Shown here: in pieces, positions 55,965 to 64,000 of the stretch
Layout: each line of letters opens with the position of its first letter
How positions within the stretch are numbered: the stretch's first letter is position 1
Source: Halomonas salinarum
GTDB taxonomy: Bacteria > Pseudomonadota > Gammaproteobacteria > Pseudomonadales > Halomonadaceae
Length of the DNA stretch: 64,000 nucleotides
Reading direction: 5' to 3'
Assembly (NCBI RefSeq): GCF_012062845.1
Contig: NZ_WWNB01000014.1
Location: 28,104-92,103 of the forward strand
Position numbers and translations under genes: made by a program
Notes under the pieces: generated by a model
What the model saw: only the letters and a program-made list of their open reading frames with translations
Databases searched by the model: none
Told to the model about the DNA's origin: nothing

Positions 55965-56423
55965 ATGCTTGAGGCCATTCAGCAGTTCTTTCAGCGCAGC
56001 CTGGTCACATCGGAAGAGGACAATAAGCCGGCCCTTGAGCTCGCGACGGCTGCGCTCTTGTGCGAAGTCGTGCGCGCCGATTACCACCACGACAGCCGTG
56101 AGCTCGCCGCGTTACGCGACATGCTGGTGCGTCACTTTTCACTCGATGAGGCCGCCGTCGACGAGCTGATGGCGCTGGCGCGGCAGGAAGTCGACAGTGC
56201 CGTGGATCATTATCAGTTCGTGAGCCTGATCAAGGAGCGCTACGGCTATGAACAACGGATGGAGCTGATCCGTTTGATGTGGCAGTTGGCCTATGCGGAT
56301 GGCGAGTTGAGTCCCTTGGAGGAGCATCGCATTCGGCGCCTGGCCGACCTTCTTCACGTAAGGCACAGCGATTTCATTCGCACCAAGTTAAGCGTGCAGG
56401 AGACCCTCAGCGGGTCGAGCTGA
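55965..56423 (+). CDS. TerB-family tellurite-resistance-like protein
   Basis: A 152-aa all-helical protein of the TerB fold, with the acidic DxDxxxxxxE-type pattern in both halves (RADYHHDSRELAAL and YADGELSPLEEHRI), a probable metal site in this family. AAAGGAGA precedes the ATG. It is soluble and cytoplasmic. TerB homologues outside ter clusters have unclear roles in metal or envelope stress. The 3' end overlaps the convergent YihY-type gene by 17 bases. Confidence 0.9.
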   Translation: MLEAIQQFFQRSLVTSEEDNKPALELATAALLCEVVRADYHHDSRELAALRDMLVRHFSLDEAAVDELMALARQEVDSAVDHYQFVSLIKERYGYEQRMELIRLMWQLAYADGELSPLEEHRIRRLADLLHVRHSDFIRTKLSVQETLSGSS

Positions 56424-57321
56424 TCGCATCACGCCGGGGATCCACGTACCAGGGCACTCCAGCGCGGTCATTATGTTCGAGTTCAGCGATGACTTGCGCG
56501 CCCAACAGCAGGATGATGGCGCCGACCTCAAGGGTCAGCAGTACGATGATGATGGTCGCAAGCGAGCCATAGACCACATTCACCAGTGACAGGCTGGCGA
56601 AATACACGACCAATAGCTGTCTTACGCCTTCCCAGAGTAGCGCCGCCACAAAGCCGCCAACGAGTGCCCGTCGCAGGGCGATATGCACCACCGGCAGAAC
56701 CTTGTAGATGGCGCTGAACATGGCAAACATGCCCAAGAAGCTGATCAGGTTAAGGGCCGGCTCCGAGAGGCTTGCCAGGGGCAGGTTGGTGCCGAAGATC
56801 GCCAGCATGGCGTCATTGAGTGCGCCAATCGTCGACACCAGCAACGTGAGGGCCAGGAGACCGGTACCGAGGACCAGAATGAAGGCATAGGGCAGCAATA
56901 CGGAAACCCAGACGCTGCGCTTTGCTGCGTGATCCGGATGATGAAAGATGATCGCCATGCAGTCCTCAAGCATGCGAAAGGCGAAAGAACTGAAAATCAG
57001 CAGCACCGGAAAGCCGAAAAGGCCGATGGTATCCCGTGAGTCCAGCAGCGCCTGAACGGCATCCAGCAGGATGCTGGCATTCGTCGGCGTTAGATGACTC
57101 GCCTGGATCGATAACACATCGAGTAAACGTTGTTCATCGGCCACATGGGTGAGCAATACACAGAGCAGCGCAAAGAGTGGCACGATCGAGAGCAGCACGT
57201 TGTAGCCCACTCCGCCGGCGAGCAGGATCCCCCTGTTGCGCAGGAAGGCCTTTAACACGCGCCAGATGAAGCGTGCCAGGCGAGGAGTAAGGCGGGGCAG
57301 GGCGGAGAAGAAACGCGTCAT
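56407..57321 (-). CDS. YihY/BrkB-family membrane protein
   Basis: A 304-aa integral membrane protein with six helices, of the YihY/virulence factor BrkB family (LLAGGVGYNVLLSIVPLFALL; LWEGVRQLLVVYFASLSLVNVVYGSLATIIIVLL shortened to the key YGSLATIIIVLL). Early annotation as RNase BN was withdrawn in E. coli; the true function is unknown. The ATG at 57321 follows AAGGACG; an in-frame extension to 57444 lacks support. The final helix is followed by a short polar tail. Confidence 0.92.
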   Translation of the reverse strand: MTRFFSALPRLTPRLARFIWRVLKAFLRNRGILLAGGVGYNVLLSIVPLFALLCVLLTHVADEQRLLDVLSIQASHLTPTNASILLDAVQALLDSRDTIGLFGFPVLLIFSSFAFRMLEDCMAIIFHHPDHAAKRSVWVSVLLPYAFILVLGTGLLALTLLVSTIGALNDAMLAIFGTNLPLASLSEPALNLISFLGMFAMFSAIYKVLPVVHIALRRALVGGFVAALLWEGVRQLLVVYFASLSLVNVVYGSLATIIIVLLTLEVGAIILLLGAQVIAELEHNDRAGVPWYVDPRRDAISSTR

Positions 57322-57433
57322 GCACAACGTCCTTGTGGGATCGGCGATTTGCACAGTGTCTACCATCATAAGCGCAGCGGGACATCGGCGGCCATCCGGT
57401 TGGCCAAGTCGTGTGTGAGAGAAGGAGGATAGC

Positions 57434-57868
57434 GTGGCATCCAAAACCGATAATCTGCTGGTCTACGATGGTCAGTGTCCCTTTTGTCGCCGCTACGTGC
57501 GTTGGTTACAGCTTCAAGATGCCGCGGAAGAGCTCCGTCTGATCGATGCACGCGGTGATGACCCGGTGATAGATGAGCTGCGCTCACGCGGGTTCGATCT
57601 TAACAAGGGGATGGTACTGAAGCTTGATGCACAGTGGTACCACGGGGCTGACGCTCTTCGGGTCCTTGCGTTGCTGAGTAGTCCGGTAGGCGTCTTCAAT
57701 CGGCTGAATCGACGCCTCTTTGGTGGCCACAAGCGCGCCGAGAGCGGGTATCCGCTGCTGCGTGGATTACGTCGTCTTGCGCTTTGGGTGTTGCGACGCC
57801 CGCCGCTGCAACATTCATCGCGACGGCGAAACACTCGCTCTTGCAGGGGAGGAGAGGACGACAGTTGA
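57434..57868 (+). CDS. DCC-family thiol-disulfide oxidoreductase-like protein
   Basis: A 144-aa DUF393 protein with the DCC-type opening YDGQCPFCRRYVRW, whose CxxC is the presumed redox centre. The remaining family features (LIDARGDD; GADALRVLALL) follow. The C-terminal 20 residues are Arg/Ser-rich and unconserved. The start is GTG with a strong AAGGAGG. The fold resembles thioredoxin. Its partner is unknown. Confidence 0.88.
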   Translation: MASKTDNLLVYDGQCPFCRRYVRWLQLQDAAEELRLIDARGDDPVIDELRSRGFDLNKGMVLKLDAQWYHGADALRVLALLSSPVGVFNRLNRRLFGGHKRAESGYPLLRGLRRLALWVLRRPPLQHSSRRRNTRSCRGGEDDS

Positions 57869-57946
57869 GGCCCCGCCGTCGCCTTTGTGTGTCATTTTTG
57901 GCAATAATGGTGCTGATGAGACCACGTCCCCGCCAGGAGTCAGCCG

Positions 57947-58912
57947 ATGATCGTCAACTGTGTCGCGTATGAGCACGGGCATCGCCAACGGGACATCCGC
58001 GTCGAGGATATCGCCGAGGCCATGCAGAATCCCGACTGCTTTGTGTGGGTCGCCTTGCATGATCCAGATCCCGAGGAATTCAAGCGTTTCGAAGAGGTGT
58101 TTGATCTGCATGAGCTGGCGGTAGAAGACGCGCTTCACGGTCAGCAGCGCCCCAAGATTGAGGAATATGGCCAGGCTCTTTTCGCCATCATGCGTCCAAT
58201 CACCCTGGTGAATGGCGAGTTCGACCAAGGCGAAGTGGCCGTGTTTCTCGGTGAGCGTTATGTGCTGTCGGTTCGCCAGCATGCCAGCCAGGGGTTTCTT
58301 GGCGTGCGCGAGCGTTGCGAACGTGAGCCACAGTTGCTTCAGCAAGGCCCGGCTTTCGTACTCTATGCCCTGTTGGATGCGGTGGTAGATCGCTACTTTC
58401 CGGTGGTCGAGGCGCTTGAGACAGAGCTGGAGGAGATCGAGGATCAGATTTTCATTCGCGGCACGGCACGCTCAAGCCTCGAGCGCCTCTATCAACTCAA
58501 ACGCCGCACTATGCTGCTGAAACACGCCGTCACCCCGCTTGCCGAAGCGACGGCACATCTGGTCGGCGGTCGTGTGCCGGCGCTATGCCTCAATACCCGT
58601 GAGTATTTTCGCGACGTGTATGATCACCTCCATCGCATCGAGGCCGGGGTCGATAATATTCGCGAAACCATCATCACGGCGATTCAGGTCAACCTGTCGA
58701 TGGTGGCGATTGATGAAAGCGAAGTGCACAAGCGGCTTGCCGCCTGGGCGGCCATCTTCGCCATGGCGACCATCCTTGCGGGTATCTGGGGCATGAACTT
58801 TGAGCATATGCCCGAACTCGACTGGCGGCTCGGTTACCCTATTGCCTTGTCGATCATGGGCGTCGCCTGCGGGACGTTATACTGGCGGTTTCGCCGGGCG
58901 GGGTGGCTCTAG
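57947..58912 (+). CDS. corA: CorA-family magnesium/cobalt transporter
   Basis: A 321-aa channel. The N-terminal cytoplasmic alpha/beta domain (about 1-200) and a long helix lead to two C-terminal membrane helices (about 265-285 and 297-317). The signature GMN loop is present in GIWGMNFEHMPEL. It forms a pentamer for magnesium uptake in the family. AGGAG precedes the ATG. Confidence 0.94.
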   Translation: MIVNCVAYEHGHRQRDIRVEDIAEAMQNPDCFVWVALHDPDPEEFKRFEEVFDLHELAVEDALHGQQRPKIEEYGQALFAIMRPITLVNGEFDQGEVAVFLGERYVLSVRQHASQGFLGVRERCEREPQLLQQGPAFVLYALLDAVVDRYFPVVEALETELEEIEDQIFIRGTARSSLERLYQLKRRTMLLKHAVTPLAEATAHLVGGRVPALCLNTREYFRDVYDHLHRIEAGVDNIRETIITAIQVNLSMVAIDESEVHKRLAAWAAIFAMATILAGIWGMNFEHMPELDWRLGYPIALSIMGVACGTLYWRFRRAGWL

Positions 58913-59003
58913 ACCGTGGGATACATGTGTATCGATCAATCCCCGTATAGCTTCGTCTTCTCACTACGCCGGCTGACAATGCCGGATACAAGGATTCAAC
59001 GTA

Positions 59004-59429
59004 ATGCTGGAAGTATCGCGACAGATCGTGATCAACGATGATGAACTGGACTTGCAGGCCGTTCGCGCCCAAGGCGCAGGCGGGCAGAACGTCAACAAGG
59101 TCTCCTCGGCGATTCACCTGCGCTTCGATATTCGTGCCTCGCATTTGCCCGAGGGCGTCAAGGAGCAGCTGCTGGCGCTTCGGGACAAGCGCATCAGTCG
59201 CGACGGTGTGGTGATCATCAAGGCTCAGGAGCATCGCACCCAGGAACGTAATCGTCAGGAAGCACTGGCGCGACTCAAATCCCTGATCAAGCAAGTTCTC
59301 TATGCACCAAAGAAACGTGTTCCCACCCGCCCCAGCAAGGGCGCCAAGAAGCGGCGCATTGAGCAGAAGAAGCAGCGTGGCAAGCACAAGGCCCTGCGTG
59401 GCAAGGTAAGCAAACAGGCCATCGACTGA
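59004..59429 (+). CDS. arfB: Alternative ribosome-rescue factor ArfB
   Basis: A 141-aa peptidyl-tRNA hydrolase, the same size as E. coli ArfB (YaeJ). The catalytic GGQ lies in AQGAGGQNVNKVSS. The C-terminal tail is strongly basic (KKRRIEQKKQRGKHK), which enters the mRNA channel of stalled ribosomes in this family. It releases stalled nascent chains without a stop codon. Confidence 0.95.
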   Translation: MLEVSRQIVINDDELDLQAVRAQGAGGQNVNKVSSAIHLRFDIRASHLPEGVKEQLLALRDKRISRDGVVIIKAQEHRTQERNRQEALARLKSLIKQVLYAPKKRVPTRPSKGAKKRRIEQKKQRGKHKALRGKVSKQAID

Positions 59430-59561
59430 CCCTTGAGCATGGCAGTCAACGCTAATATCCCCTATCTTGAATGCTCGGCCTGGACGGCTAATGTCCGGGA
59501 CTGCGATGGTTCAATTGCCGCGGTGAGCATGTATCAGCCGGGCTGAACGGGAGACGAGACG

Positions 59562-60683
59562 ATGGCGGATCAGTCGGTAGGTGAACTACTGAAGGACAAC
59601 CGGGTAAAGGCGCTGGTCGTAGTGCTGGTGCTTGTGGTGCTCTATGCCTTCTATGCCAGTTCCAACGCAAGCAGCGAACGTGAGCAGCGTGAACAGCTCC
59701 AGGACAGAGTGGCAGAGCTTGAAAACGAACGTGAGGCAATGAGTGAGCGTGTCTCAGCCTTCAGTGAAACCTATGAATCCATTGAAGAGGCAGAAGTGGC
59801 GCTTGCGGATCTGAATACTCAGGCCGAAGAAGCCAAGTCTCGCCTGGCGACGATCGAAGAAAGTGTCAGCGAGGCACAGTCTCGTCAGGATGCCCTGGCC
59901 ACAACCATCGATGAGCGTCAGGCGGCATTGAACGAACTCGATGCCACGATTGCGTCCCGTGAAGCGAAGAGTGAGACGTTGTCGGAGCAGGTTGCACAGG
60001 CCACTCAGGAACGTGATGAGGCGCAAGCGACGCTCGAAGAGAATCGTAGTGCGATTGCTGATGCACAAGGCCGTCAGGCTGAGCTTGAGAGCAACATTGC
60101 TTCGTTGCAAGAAGCGCGCGATGCGCTCAAGCAAGAGGTCACTACCCTTGAAGAACAAGTTGCCTCGCTTGAGGCCAAGGTCGCTGCGGCCGAGCAGTCT
60201 TTTGCCCACGTCGACGAAAAACTGACGCAGGCGCTGGACAAGCTCGATGCGACTCAAGAAAAGCGTTCCGACCTACAGTCACAGGTCGCTGATCTGACCG
60301 ATCAAACCGATGCGCGTCGCAATCAGCTTGACCGCCTCGAGGCGCAGCTCGCCGAATGGCGAGAAGAGCTCAGCGACGTATCGGTGAGCTCGCAAGCGCA
60401 GGACACCGAGACTGACGACGCCTCTGGTTCTTCTGCCATGAACGACGAGATGTCCACAAATGAGGATAGCGCCAAATCCTCAGAGCAGGGCGCCAGTCAG
60501 TCAAAAGCTGATGAAGCCGAGAGTAATCAGGCGGAGGCTCAGAAGGTGTCTGGCCAAGCGGGCAATGCTGAGACAGACAGTAATCAGACGAAGGCCCAGG
60601 AGGAAGCGAGTCAGTCGGACACTTCAGATTCAAAGAGCGACCAGACGGAGATTCAGCGGGGTCAAGCAGAGGGTACTGAGTGA
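59562..60683 (+). CDS. Membrane-anchored coiled-coil protein with repetitive tail
   Basis: A 373-aa protein with an N-terminal membrane helix (about residues 14-32), a long coiled coil of about 240 residues (35-275) and a C-terminal tail (about 278-373) rich in Ser, Gln, Glu and Asp. The tail has loose repeats such as SNQAEAQ, SNQTKAQ and SDQTEIQ. No family was recognised. Orientation predicts a periplasmic coiled coil if the helix is an uncleaved anchor. The coil is Glu/Gln-rich with no catalytic motif. A terminator follows. Confidence 0.8.
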   Translation: MADQSVGELLKDNRVKALVVVLVLVVLYAFYASSNASSEREQREQLQDRVAELENEREAMSERVSAFSETYESIEEAEVALADLNTQAEEAKSRLATIEESVSEAQSRQDALATTIDERQAALNELDATIASREAKSETLSEQVAQATQERDEAQATLEENRSAIADAQGRQAELESNIASLQEARDALKQEVTTLEEQVASLEAKVAAAEQSFAHVDEKLTQALDKLDATQEKRSDLQSQVADLTDQTDARRNQLDRLEAQLAEWREELSDVSVSSQAQDTETDDASGSSAMNDEMSTNEDSAKSSEQGASQSKADEAESNQAEAQKVSGQAGNAETDSNQTKAQEEASQSDTSDSKSDQTEIQRGQAEGTE

Positions 60684-60753
60684 TCCAAAGTCTCTTCAGG
60701 CATTCAACGTAGCTGAAGTAACGACATGCGCAGAAAAAGCAGTGGCATGTACG

Positions 60754-60781
60754 ACGGCTCCCTCTTTAGGGGGCCGTTTCG
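60754..60781 (+). terminator. Rho-independent terminator
   Basis: Stem ACGGCTCCCT (60754-60763) with AGGGGGCCGT (60768-60777), one G-U pair, 4-base loop and TTTC after it. Confidence 0.75.
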
Positions 60782-60867
60782 TATCCATCAGCTTGGCTGG
60801 GTGTCGTAGGCGAGGCCTTAGATGATCAGCGATGATGGCTCGCCTCGTCGTGCCTGCGGGGCGGTTA

Positions 60868-61512
60868 TCAATGGGACGGGCGGGCCTGCTCCAACAATGC
60901 CAGGACCTCTTGGTCGCTGGTCTGGTTGAAGCTTTGATACCACTGTCCGACAGCCACAAAATCCTCCGGTGTATGCAGGCAAATGATCCGATCGGCGATG
61001 GCTTCAATCTCGTTGAGGCTATCGGCAGCCGCTACAGGTATTGCCACAATCAACTCGTTAGGGGTCTGTTCTTTCAAGGCTTCCACGGCGGCCTGCATGG
61101 TGGCGCCGGTGGCGAGTCCATCATCGACCACGATGACGCAACGCCCGGCAACGTGTGGTCGCGGGCGCTGGCCACGGTAGACCTGCTCGCGGCGCTTTAA
61201 CTCCCGGGTCTCATCGGCAATAAGGGTGTCGAGTCTTTCCTGAGTAACGCCCAGGCCGGCGATCAGCTCGTGGTGAAGGATGCAGACGCCGTTGCCGGCG
61301 ATGGCGCCCATGGCAAATTCTGGATGCCAAGGCACGCCGAGTTTGCGCACCACGAGCACATCCAGTTCTCCGCCTAGTGCCTGAGCCACCTCAAAGGCAA
61401 CTGGCACACCGCCGCGGGGTAATCCGAGGATCAGTGGTGTGGGGGGGTGGTGATATTCCGTGAGTGCCATGGCGAGTTGGTGCCCGGCATCGTGGCGATC
61501 TTGAAAAAGCAT
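60868..61512 (-). CDS. Phosphoribosyltransferase-family protein
   Basis: A 214-aa type I phosphoribosyltransferase. The PRPP-binding motif is VIVVDDGLATGATM (about residues 129-142). Early PRGGVPVAFEVA and VVRKLGVPWHPEFAMGAI match the group of phosphoribosyltransferases often found beside dienelactone hydrolase or erythromycin esterase-like genes. Its nucleobase substrate is not known and it may not act on bases at all. The start lacks a strong ribosome site. Confidence 0.88.
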   Translation of the reverse strand: MLFQDRHDAGHQLAMALTEYHHPPTPLILGLPRGGVPVAFEVAQALGGELDVLVVRKLGVPWHPEFAMGAIAGNGVCILHHELIAGLGVTQERLDTLIADETRELKRREQVYRGQRPRPHVAGRCVIVVDDGLATGATMQAAVEALKEQTPNELIVAIPVAAADSLNEIEAIADRIICLHTPEDFVAVGQWYQSFNQTSDQEVLALLEQARPSH

Positions 61513-61686
61513 GATGTTGCCGCTCTGGAAAGCTTATCTTTAACGTAGCGCATTCTATATTGATGAGCATCAACCCAAGCCCTTGATATGAGACGATAGT
61601 TCTATCGCGCACAGCACCCATTGCTCGAGGAAAGTCTAAGAAGAAAAGTTGACTATTCCGCTTGGGATTAGTCGGGGGCTGCAGGT

Positions 61687-61692
61687 TATAAT
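61687..61692 (+). promoter_or_regulatory. Likely -10 box for mrp
   Basis: A perfect TATAAT lies 54 bases upstream of the mrp start. The -35 hexamer is weak. Confidence 0.4.
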
Positions 61693-61745
61693 CGACGCAT
61701 AGCGGCAAGCGATGCCGACGACCAACGACACAGGAGAAGAGGGTA

Positions 61746-62546
61746 ATGGAGGGTGTAAAACATATCGTTGCCGTAGCGTCGGGCAAAGGCGGCGTAGGCA
61801 AGTCCACTGTGACGGTCAATCTGGCGTTGGCCATGGCAGCGGAGGGCTATCGGGTTGGCCTGCTGGATGCCGACATCTATGGCCCCAGTCAGGCGCAGAT
61901 GCTGGGCATCGGCGAGGGCGTTCGGCCAAATCAAGTAGGGGAGAACCGTTTTGCTCCTCTCAACGCTCATGGTATCCAGGCCATGTCCATGGCGTTTCTG
62001 GTCGACATTACCGAGCCAATGGTATGGCGTGGTCCGATGGTGGCCGGTGCTTTTCAGCAGCTGCTTAACCAGACGGTCTGGGATGATGTCGACTATCTGT
62101 TCATCGACATGCCGCCGGGCACCGGTGACATCCAGCTGACGCTGGCTCAGAAGGTCGAGGTCGACGGGGCGGTGATCGTGACCACCCCGCAGGACATCGC
62201 GCTGTTGGACGCGCGCAAGGGCATCGAAATGTTCCGCAAGGTCAACGTACCGGTGCTGGGTATCGTCGAAAACATGAGCCTTCATGTTTGCTCGGAGTGC
62301 GGTCATCAGGAACCGATCTTCGGCGCTGGCGGTGGCGCGCGTATCGCCAAGCAGTACGACACAACGCTGCTGGGTCAGCTGCCGCTGAGTCTGGGTATCC
62401 GCGAGCAGGCCGATGGCGGTCAGCCTACCGTGGTTGCAGAGCCTGAAGGCGACGTGGCGCAAACCTTCCGCAAGGTGGCGCGTTACGTGGTCGAGGGCGT
62501 TACCTCACAGCAAGCTGAGGGCCCGAGCATCTCCTTCGGCGACTAG
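61746..62546 (+). CDS. mrp: Iron-sulfur cluster carrier Mrp/ApbC (without N-terminal DUF59)
   Basis: A 266-aa P-loop ATPase. The deviant Walker A motif is [10 protein letters not shown] (about residues 12-21), with [22 protein letters not shown] and the cluster-binding CxxC in [10 protein letters not shown]. It carries and delivers [4Fe-4S] clusters to apoproteins. Unlike E. coli Mrp (about 369 aa), it lacks the N-terminal DUF59/MIP18 domain. A GGAG site precedes the ATG. It is followed by a strong terminator and dcd. Confidence 0.95.
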   Translation: MEGVKHIVAVASGKGGVGKSTVTVNLALAMAAEGYRVGLLDADIYGPSQAQMLGIGEGVRPNQVGENRFAPLNAHGIQAMSMAFLVDITEPMVWRGPMVAGAFQQLLNQTVWDDVDYLFIDMPPGTGDIQLTLAQKVEVDGAVIVTTPQDIALLDARKGIEMFRKVNVPVLGIVENMSLHVCSECGHQEPIFGAGGGARIAKQYDTTLLGQLPLSLGIREQADGGQPTVVAEPEGDVAQTFRKVARYVVEGVTSQQAEGPSISFGD

Positions 62547-62611
62547 GCGTCAATACCGAGCCCAGGGCCTGTTCAGGGGCCTCTCCGGCTACAAGTCTTT
62601 TGGAACGCCGT

Positions 62612-62643
62612 CAGGGCCGTTATGATAGCGGCCCTGTTTTTTT
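62612..62643 (+). terminator. Terminator between mrp and dcd
   Basis: Stem CAGGGCCG (62612-62619) with CGGCCCTG (62629-62636) and a run of seven T. The loop contains TATGAT, which could double as a -10 box for dcd. Confidence 0.88.
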
Positions 62644-62680
62644 GCCTTTACCTTTACTGACGCACCCCAAGGAATCTTCG

Positions 62681-63247
62681 ATGAGCATCAAGTCCGATAG
62701 CTGGATCCGTCGCATGGCCGCCAGTGACGCCATGATTGAACCGTTCATGGAGGATCAGGTGCGTTACGTCAACGAGCAGCGTGTCATCTCCTACGGCACC
62801 TCCAGCTACGGCTACGATGTGCGTTGCTCCGATGAATTCAAGGTGTTCACCAATATCCACTCGGCGGTGGTCGACCCCAAAGCCTTCGACGAAAAGAGCT
62901 TTGTAGACGTCAAGGGGGATGTCTGCGTGATTCCGCCCAATTCCTTCGCTCTGGCGCGCACGATCGAGTACTTTCGCATCCCGCGTAATGTGCTGACCAT
63001 CTGTCTTGGCAAGTCGACCTATGCGCGCTGCGGCATCATCGTCAACGTCACGCCCCTGGAGCCCGAATGGGAAGGTCATGTGACGCTCGAGTTTTCCAAT
63101 ACCACCAACCTGCCGGCCAAGATCTACGCCAATGAAGGGGTGGCTCAGATGCTGTTTCTGGAATCCGATGAAGTCTGCGAGACCTCTTACAAGGACCGGG
63201 GTGGCAAGTACATGGGGCAGCGCGGCGTCACGCTTCCGCGCACCTGA
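62681..63247 (+). CDS. dcd: dCTP deaminase
   Basis: A 188-aa enzyme, deaminating dCTP to dUTP for thymidylate synthesis. Family motifs include [12 protein letters not shown], the active-site [28 protein letters not shown] (key residues Ser-Arg and Glu; cited here as region), and [16 protein letters not shown]. The ATG at 62681 matches the family N-terminus ([13 protein letters not shown]) and follows AAGGA; the longer upstream frame reads through the terminator and is not real. The length equals E. coli Dcd closely. Confidence 0.97.
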   Translation: MSIKSDSWIRRMAASDAMIEPFMEDQVRYVNEQRVISYGTSSYGYDVRCSDEFKVFTNIHSAVVDPKAFDEKSFVDVKGDVCVIPPNSFALARTIEYFRIPRNVLTICLGKSTYARCGIIVNVTPLEPEWEGHVTLEFSNTTNLPAKIYANEGVAQMLFLESDEVCETSYKDRGGKYMGQRGVTLPRT

Positions 63248-63282
63248 TGGTGTAGCGTTGGCAATGGCCAAGCTGGCATGGC

Positions 63283-63311
63283 AAAGCCGGGCATTAAACG
63301 CCCGGCTTTTT
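63283..63311 (+). terminator. Terminator of dcd
   Basis: Stem AAAGCCGGGC (63283-63292) with GCCCGGCTTT (63300-63309) and a T tail. Confidence 0.9.
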
Positions 63312-63344
63312 GGTGTCTGAAGGATAGCAAATGGCGGGTAGGCG

Positions 63345-63357
63345 CTAGGCCATGTCT
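63345..63357. repeat. Single copy of the 13-bp CTAGGCCATGTCT unit
   Basis: An exact copy of the unit that is tandemly repeated at 1115-1153, in the same orientation. Both are preceded by GCG. Confidence 0.7.
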
Positions 63358-63380
63358 GAAAGGTGTCTGCGCTCGGCTAT

Positions 63381-63460
63381 ACGGCGTTAAAAATCAGCTT
63401 AAAATACTCATTTACGGCCTGTAAACTCGAACGCGAGCCCGGTCCTTTTTACGCTGATTG
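63381..63460. repeat. Palindromic intergenic element next to the IS
   Basis: An imperfect nested inverted repeat: AATCAGC (63392-63398) pairs with GCTGATT (63453-63459), and inside it TTTAC (63411-63415) pairs with GTAAA (63421-63425) around a 5-base loop. It resembles REP/BIME-like elements found between genes in marine gammaproteobacteria. It abuts the left end of the ISL3 element. Confidence 0.5.
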
Positions 63461-63462
63461 TT

Positions 63463-64000
63463 GGGCTCTTCGTCGTTGGGTGTGGAATTCGCCCCCTGAT
63501 CTGGGCCAGGATATGACCTCCACTTGAACAGGAGGCATGGCATGGACGGCACCCAGATTCTGACCCTCGGCCTGGGCCTGGAAGCGCCCTGGATCCTCAA
63601 GGACCAACACCTGGATACCTCCGTGTTACCCCACCGCCTGGATCTCTATGTCGAGGCCGAGCGGGGAAGCCTCTACCCCTGCCCGGAGTGCGGCAAGGCC
63701 TGCCCGGCCCATGATTTCGCCGACAAGACCTGGCGGCACCTGAATTTCTTTCAGCACCACTGCTACCTGCATGCGCGGGTGCCTCGCACCAAGTGCCCCG
63801 AGCATGGCGTCAAGCGCATCGAAGTGCCCTGGGCACGGCCCGGCAGCGACTTCACCCTGTTGTTCGAGCAGGCCGCCATGTCACTGGTCAAGGAGATGCC
63901 GGTGCTGGCCGTCTCCCGGCAACTGGAGATCTCCGACAAGCGCTTGTGGCGCATCGTGCACCACTACGTCGGCCGCATGCTGGGTGAGCTGGACTTGTCC
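63463..64000 (+). mobile_element. ISL3-family insertion sequence, left part (cut by window end)
   Basis: The left end begins near GGGCTCTTCGTCGTTGGGTG, which fits the GGxTCTTC terminal inverted repeat of ISL3 elements. The transposase gene starts about 80 bases inside. The right end lies outside the window, so the terminal repeat and the 8-bp target duplication cannot be confirmed here. Confidence 0.75.
63542..64000 (+). CDS. ISL3-family transposase (3' end cut by window)
   Basis: The first 153 residues of an ISL3 transposase. The N-terminal zinc-finger domain shows CPECGKACPAHDF, WRHLNFFQHHCYLHARVPR and a second Cys set (KCPEHGV), then the family hallmark VPWARPGSDFTLLFE and a helix-turn-helix (LAVSRQLEISDKRLWRIV). 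The DDE catalytic domain would follow beyond the window. A good AGGAGG site precedes the ATG. No frameshift or stop occurs in the visible part, so the element may be intact. Confidence 0.92.
   Translation, partial: MDGTQILTLGLGLEAPWILKDQHLDTSVLPHRLDLYVEAERGSLYPCPECGKACPAHDFADKTWRHLNFFQHHCYLHARVPRTKCPEHGVKRIEVPWARPGSDFTLLFEQAAMSLVKEMPVLAVSRQLEISDKRLWRIVHHYVGRMLGELDLS

Noticed and set aside
62600..62680. Upstream extension of dcd
   Set aside because: It would be translated from within a strong terminator hairpin and extends past the conserved Dcd N-terminus.

Overview
The window looks like a chromosomal segment of a halophilic gammaproteobacterium, most likely Halomonas or a close relative in Halomonadaceae. 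The sequence is GC-rich, and the gene set is typical of that group: a CIO-type bd oxidase with CydDC, an Rsx/Rnf operon next to nth, a PqiABC operon, an SSS-domain histidine kinase and a DUF6494 protein. This is inferred from gene content and protein character. No rRNA or tRNA gene was found, and no prophage or CRISPR array.

Layout. Positions 1-6.7 kb hold the 3' part of a DUF294 nucleotidyltransferase gene and a convergent four-gene signalling operon: receiver protein, membrane-anchored DnaQ-like exonuclease with a PAS-like region, 65-aa membrane protein, and SSS-STAC histidine kinase. This resembles the CrbS/CbrA regions that control acetate or carbon use. Positions 6.9-11 kb carry a GST, a CynX/NimT-type MFS transporter, an unknown protein and RhlE. 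Positions 11.1-14.8 kb hold pqiABC, followed by a divergent Ca/Na antiporter. Positions 16.1-22.0 kb are a tightly packed cydABDC operon, encoding cytochrome bd oxidase and its assembly exporter.

Positions 22-33 kb form a purine-catabolism region: adenine deaminase, guanine deaminase, xanthine dehydrogenase (xdhABC), a RutR-like TetR regulator with a near-perfect RutR-type operator, and a GntR/FCD regulator. Two unknown membrane proteins lie inside it. Together the enzymes would take adenine and guanine to xanthine and urate; no uricase is in the window. Positions 33-40 kb hold a YdcF-type protein, nth, and rsxABCDGE with overlapping start and stop codons. Positions 40-44 kb encode a CHASE4-like diguanylate cyclase and MetG.

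Positions 44.4-49.4 kb are the most unusual part. A divergent, very large class A penicillin-binding protein is followed on the same strand by a CofD-like (YvcK/GlmR-related) protein. The PBP keeps its transpeptidase motifs but has degenerate glycosyltransferase motifs. A palindrome lies upstream of the PBP. The pairing suggests an envelope-synthesis module that links a sugar-nucleotide/CofD-type regulator with a specialised PBP.

Positions 49.7-63.2 kb are mainly housekeeping and transport genes: parvulin, PLD-family protein, DUF6494, an ABC exporter, a YadGH-type ABC pair, TerB, YihY, DCC thioredoxin-like protein, CorA, ArfB, a coiled-coil membrane protein, phosphoribosyltransferase, Mrp and Dcd. 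The window ends inside an ISL3-family insertion sequence, which sits beside a palindromic repeat element. Two 13-bp tandem repeat arrays, both with a CTAGG core, lie near 1.1 kb and 33.0 kb. A single copy of the first unit recurs near 63.3 kb.
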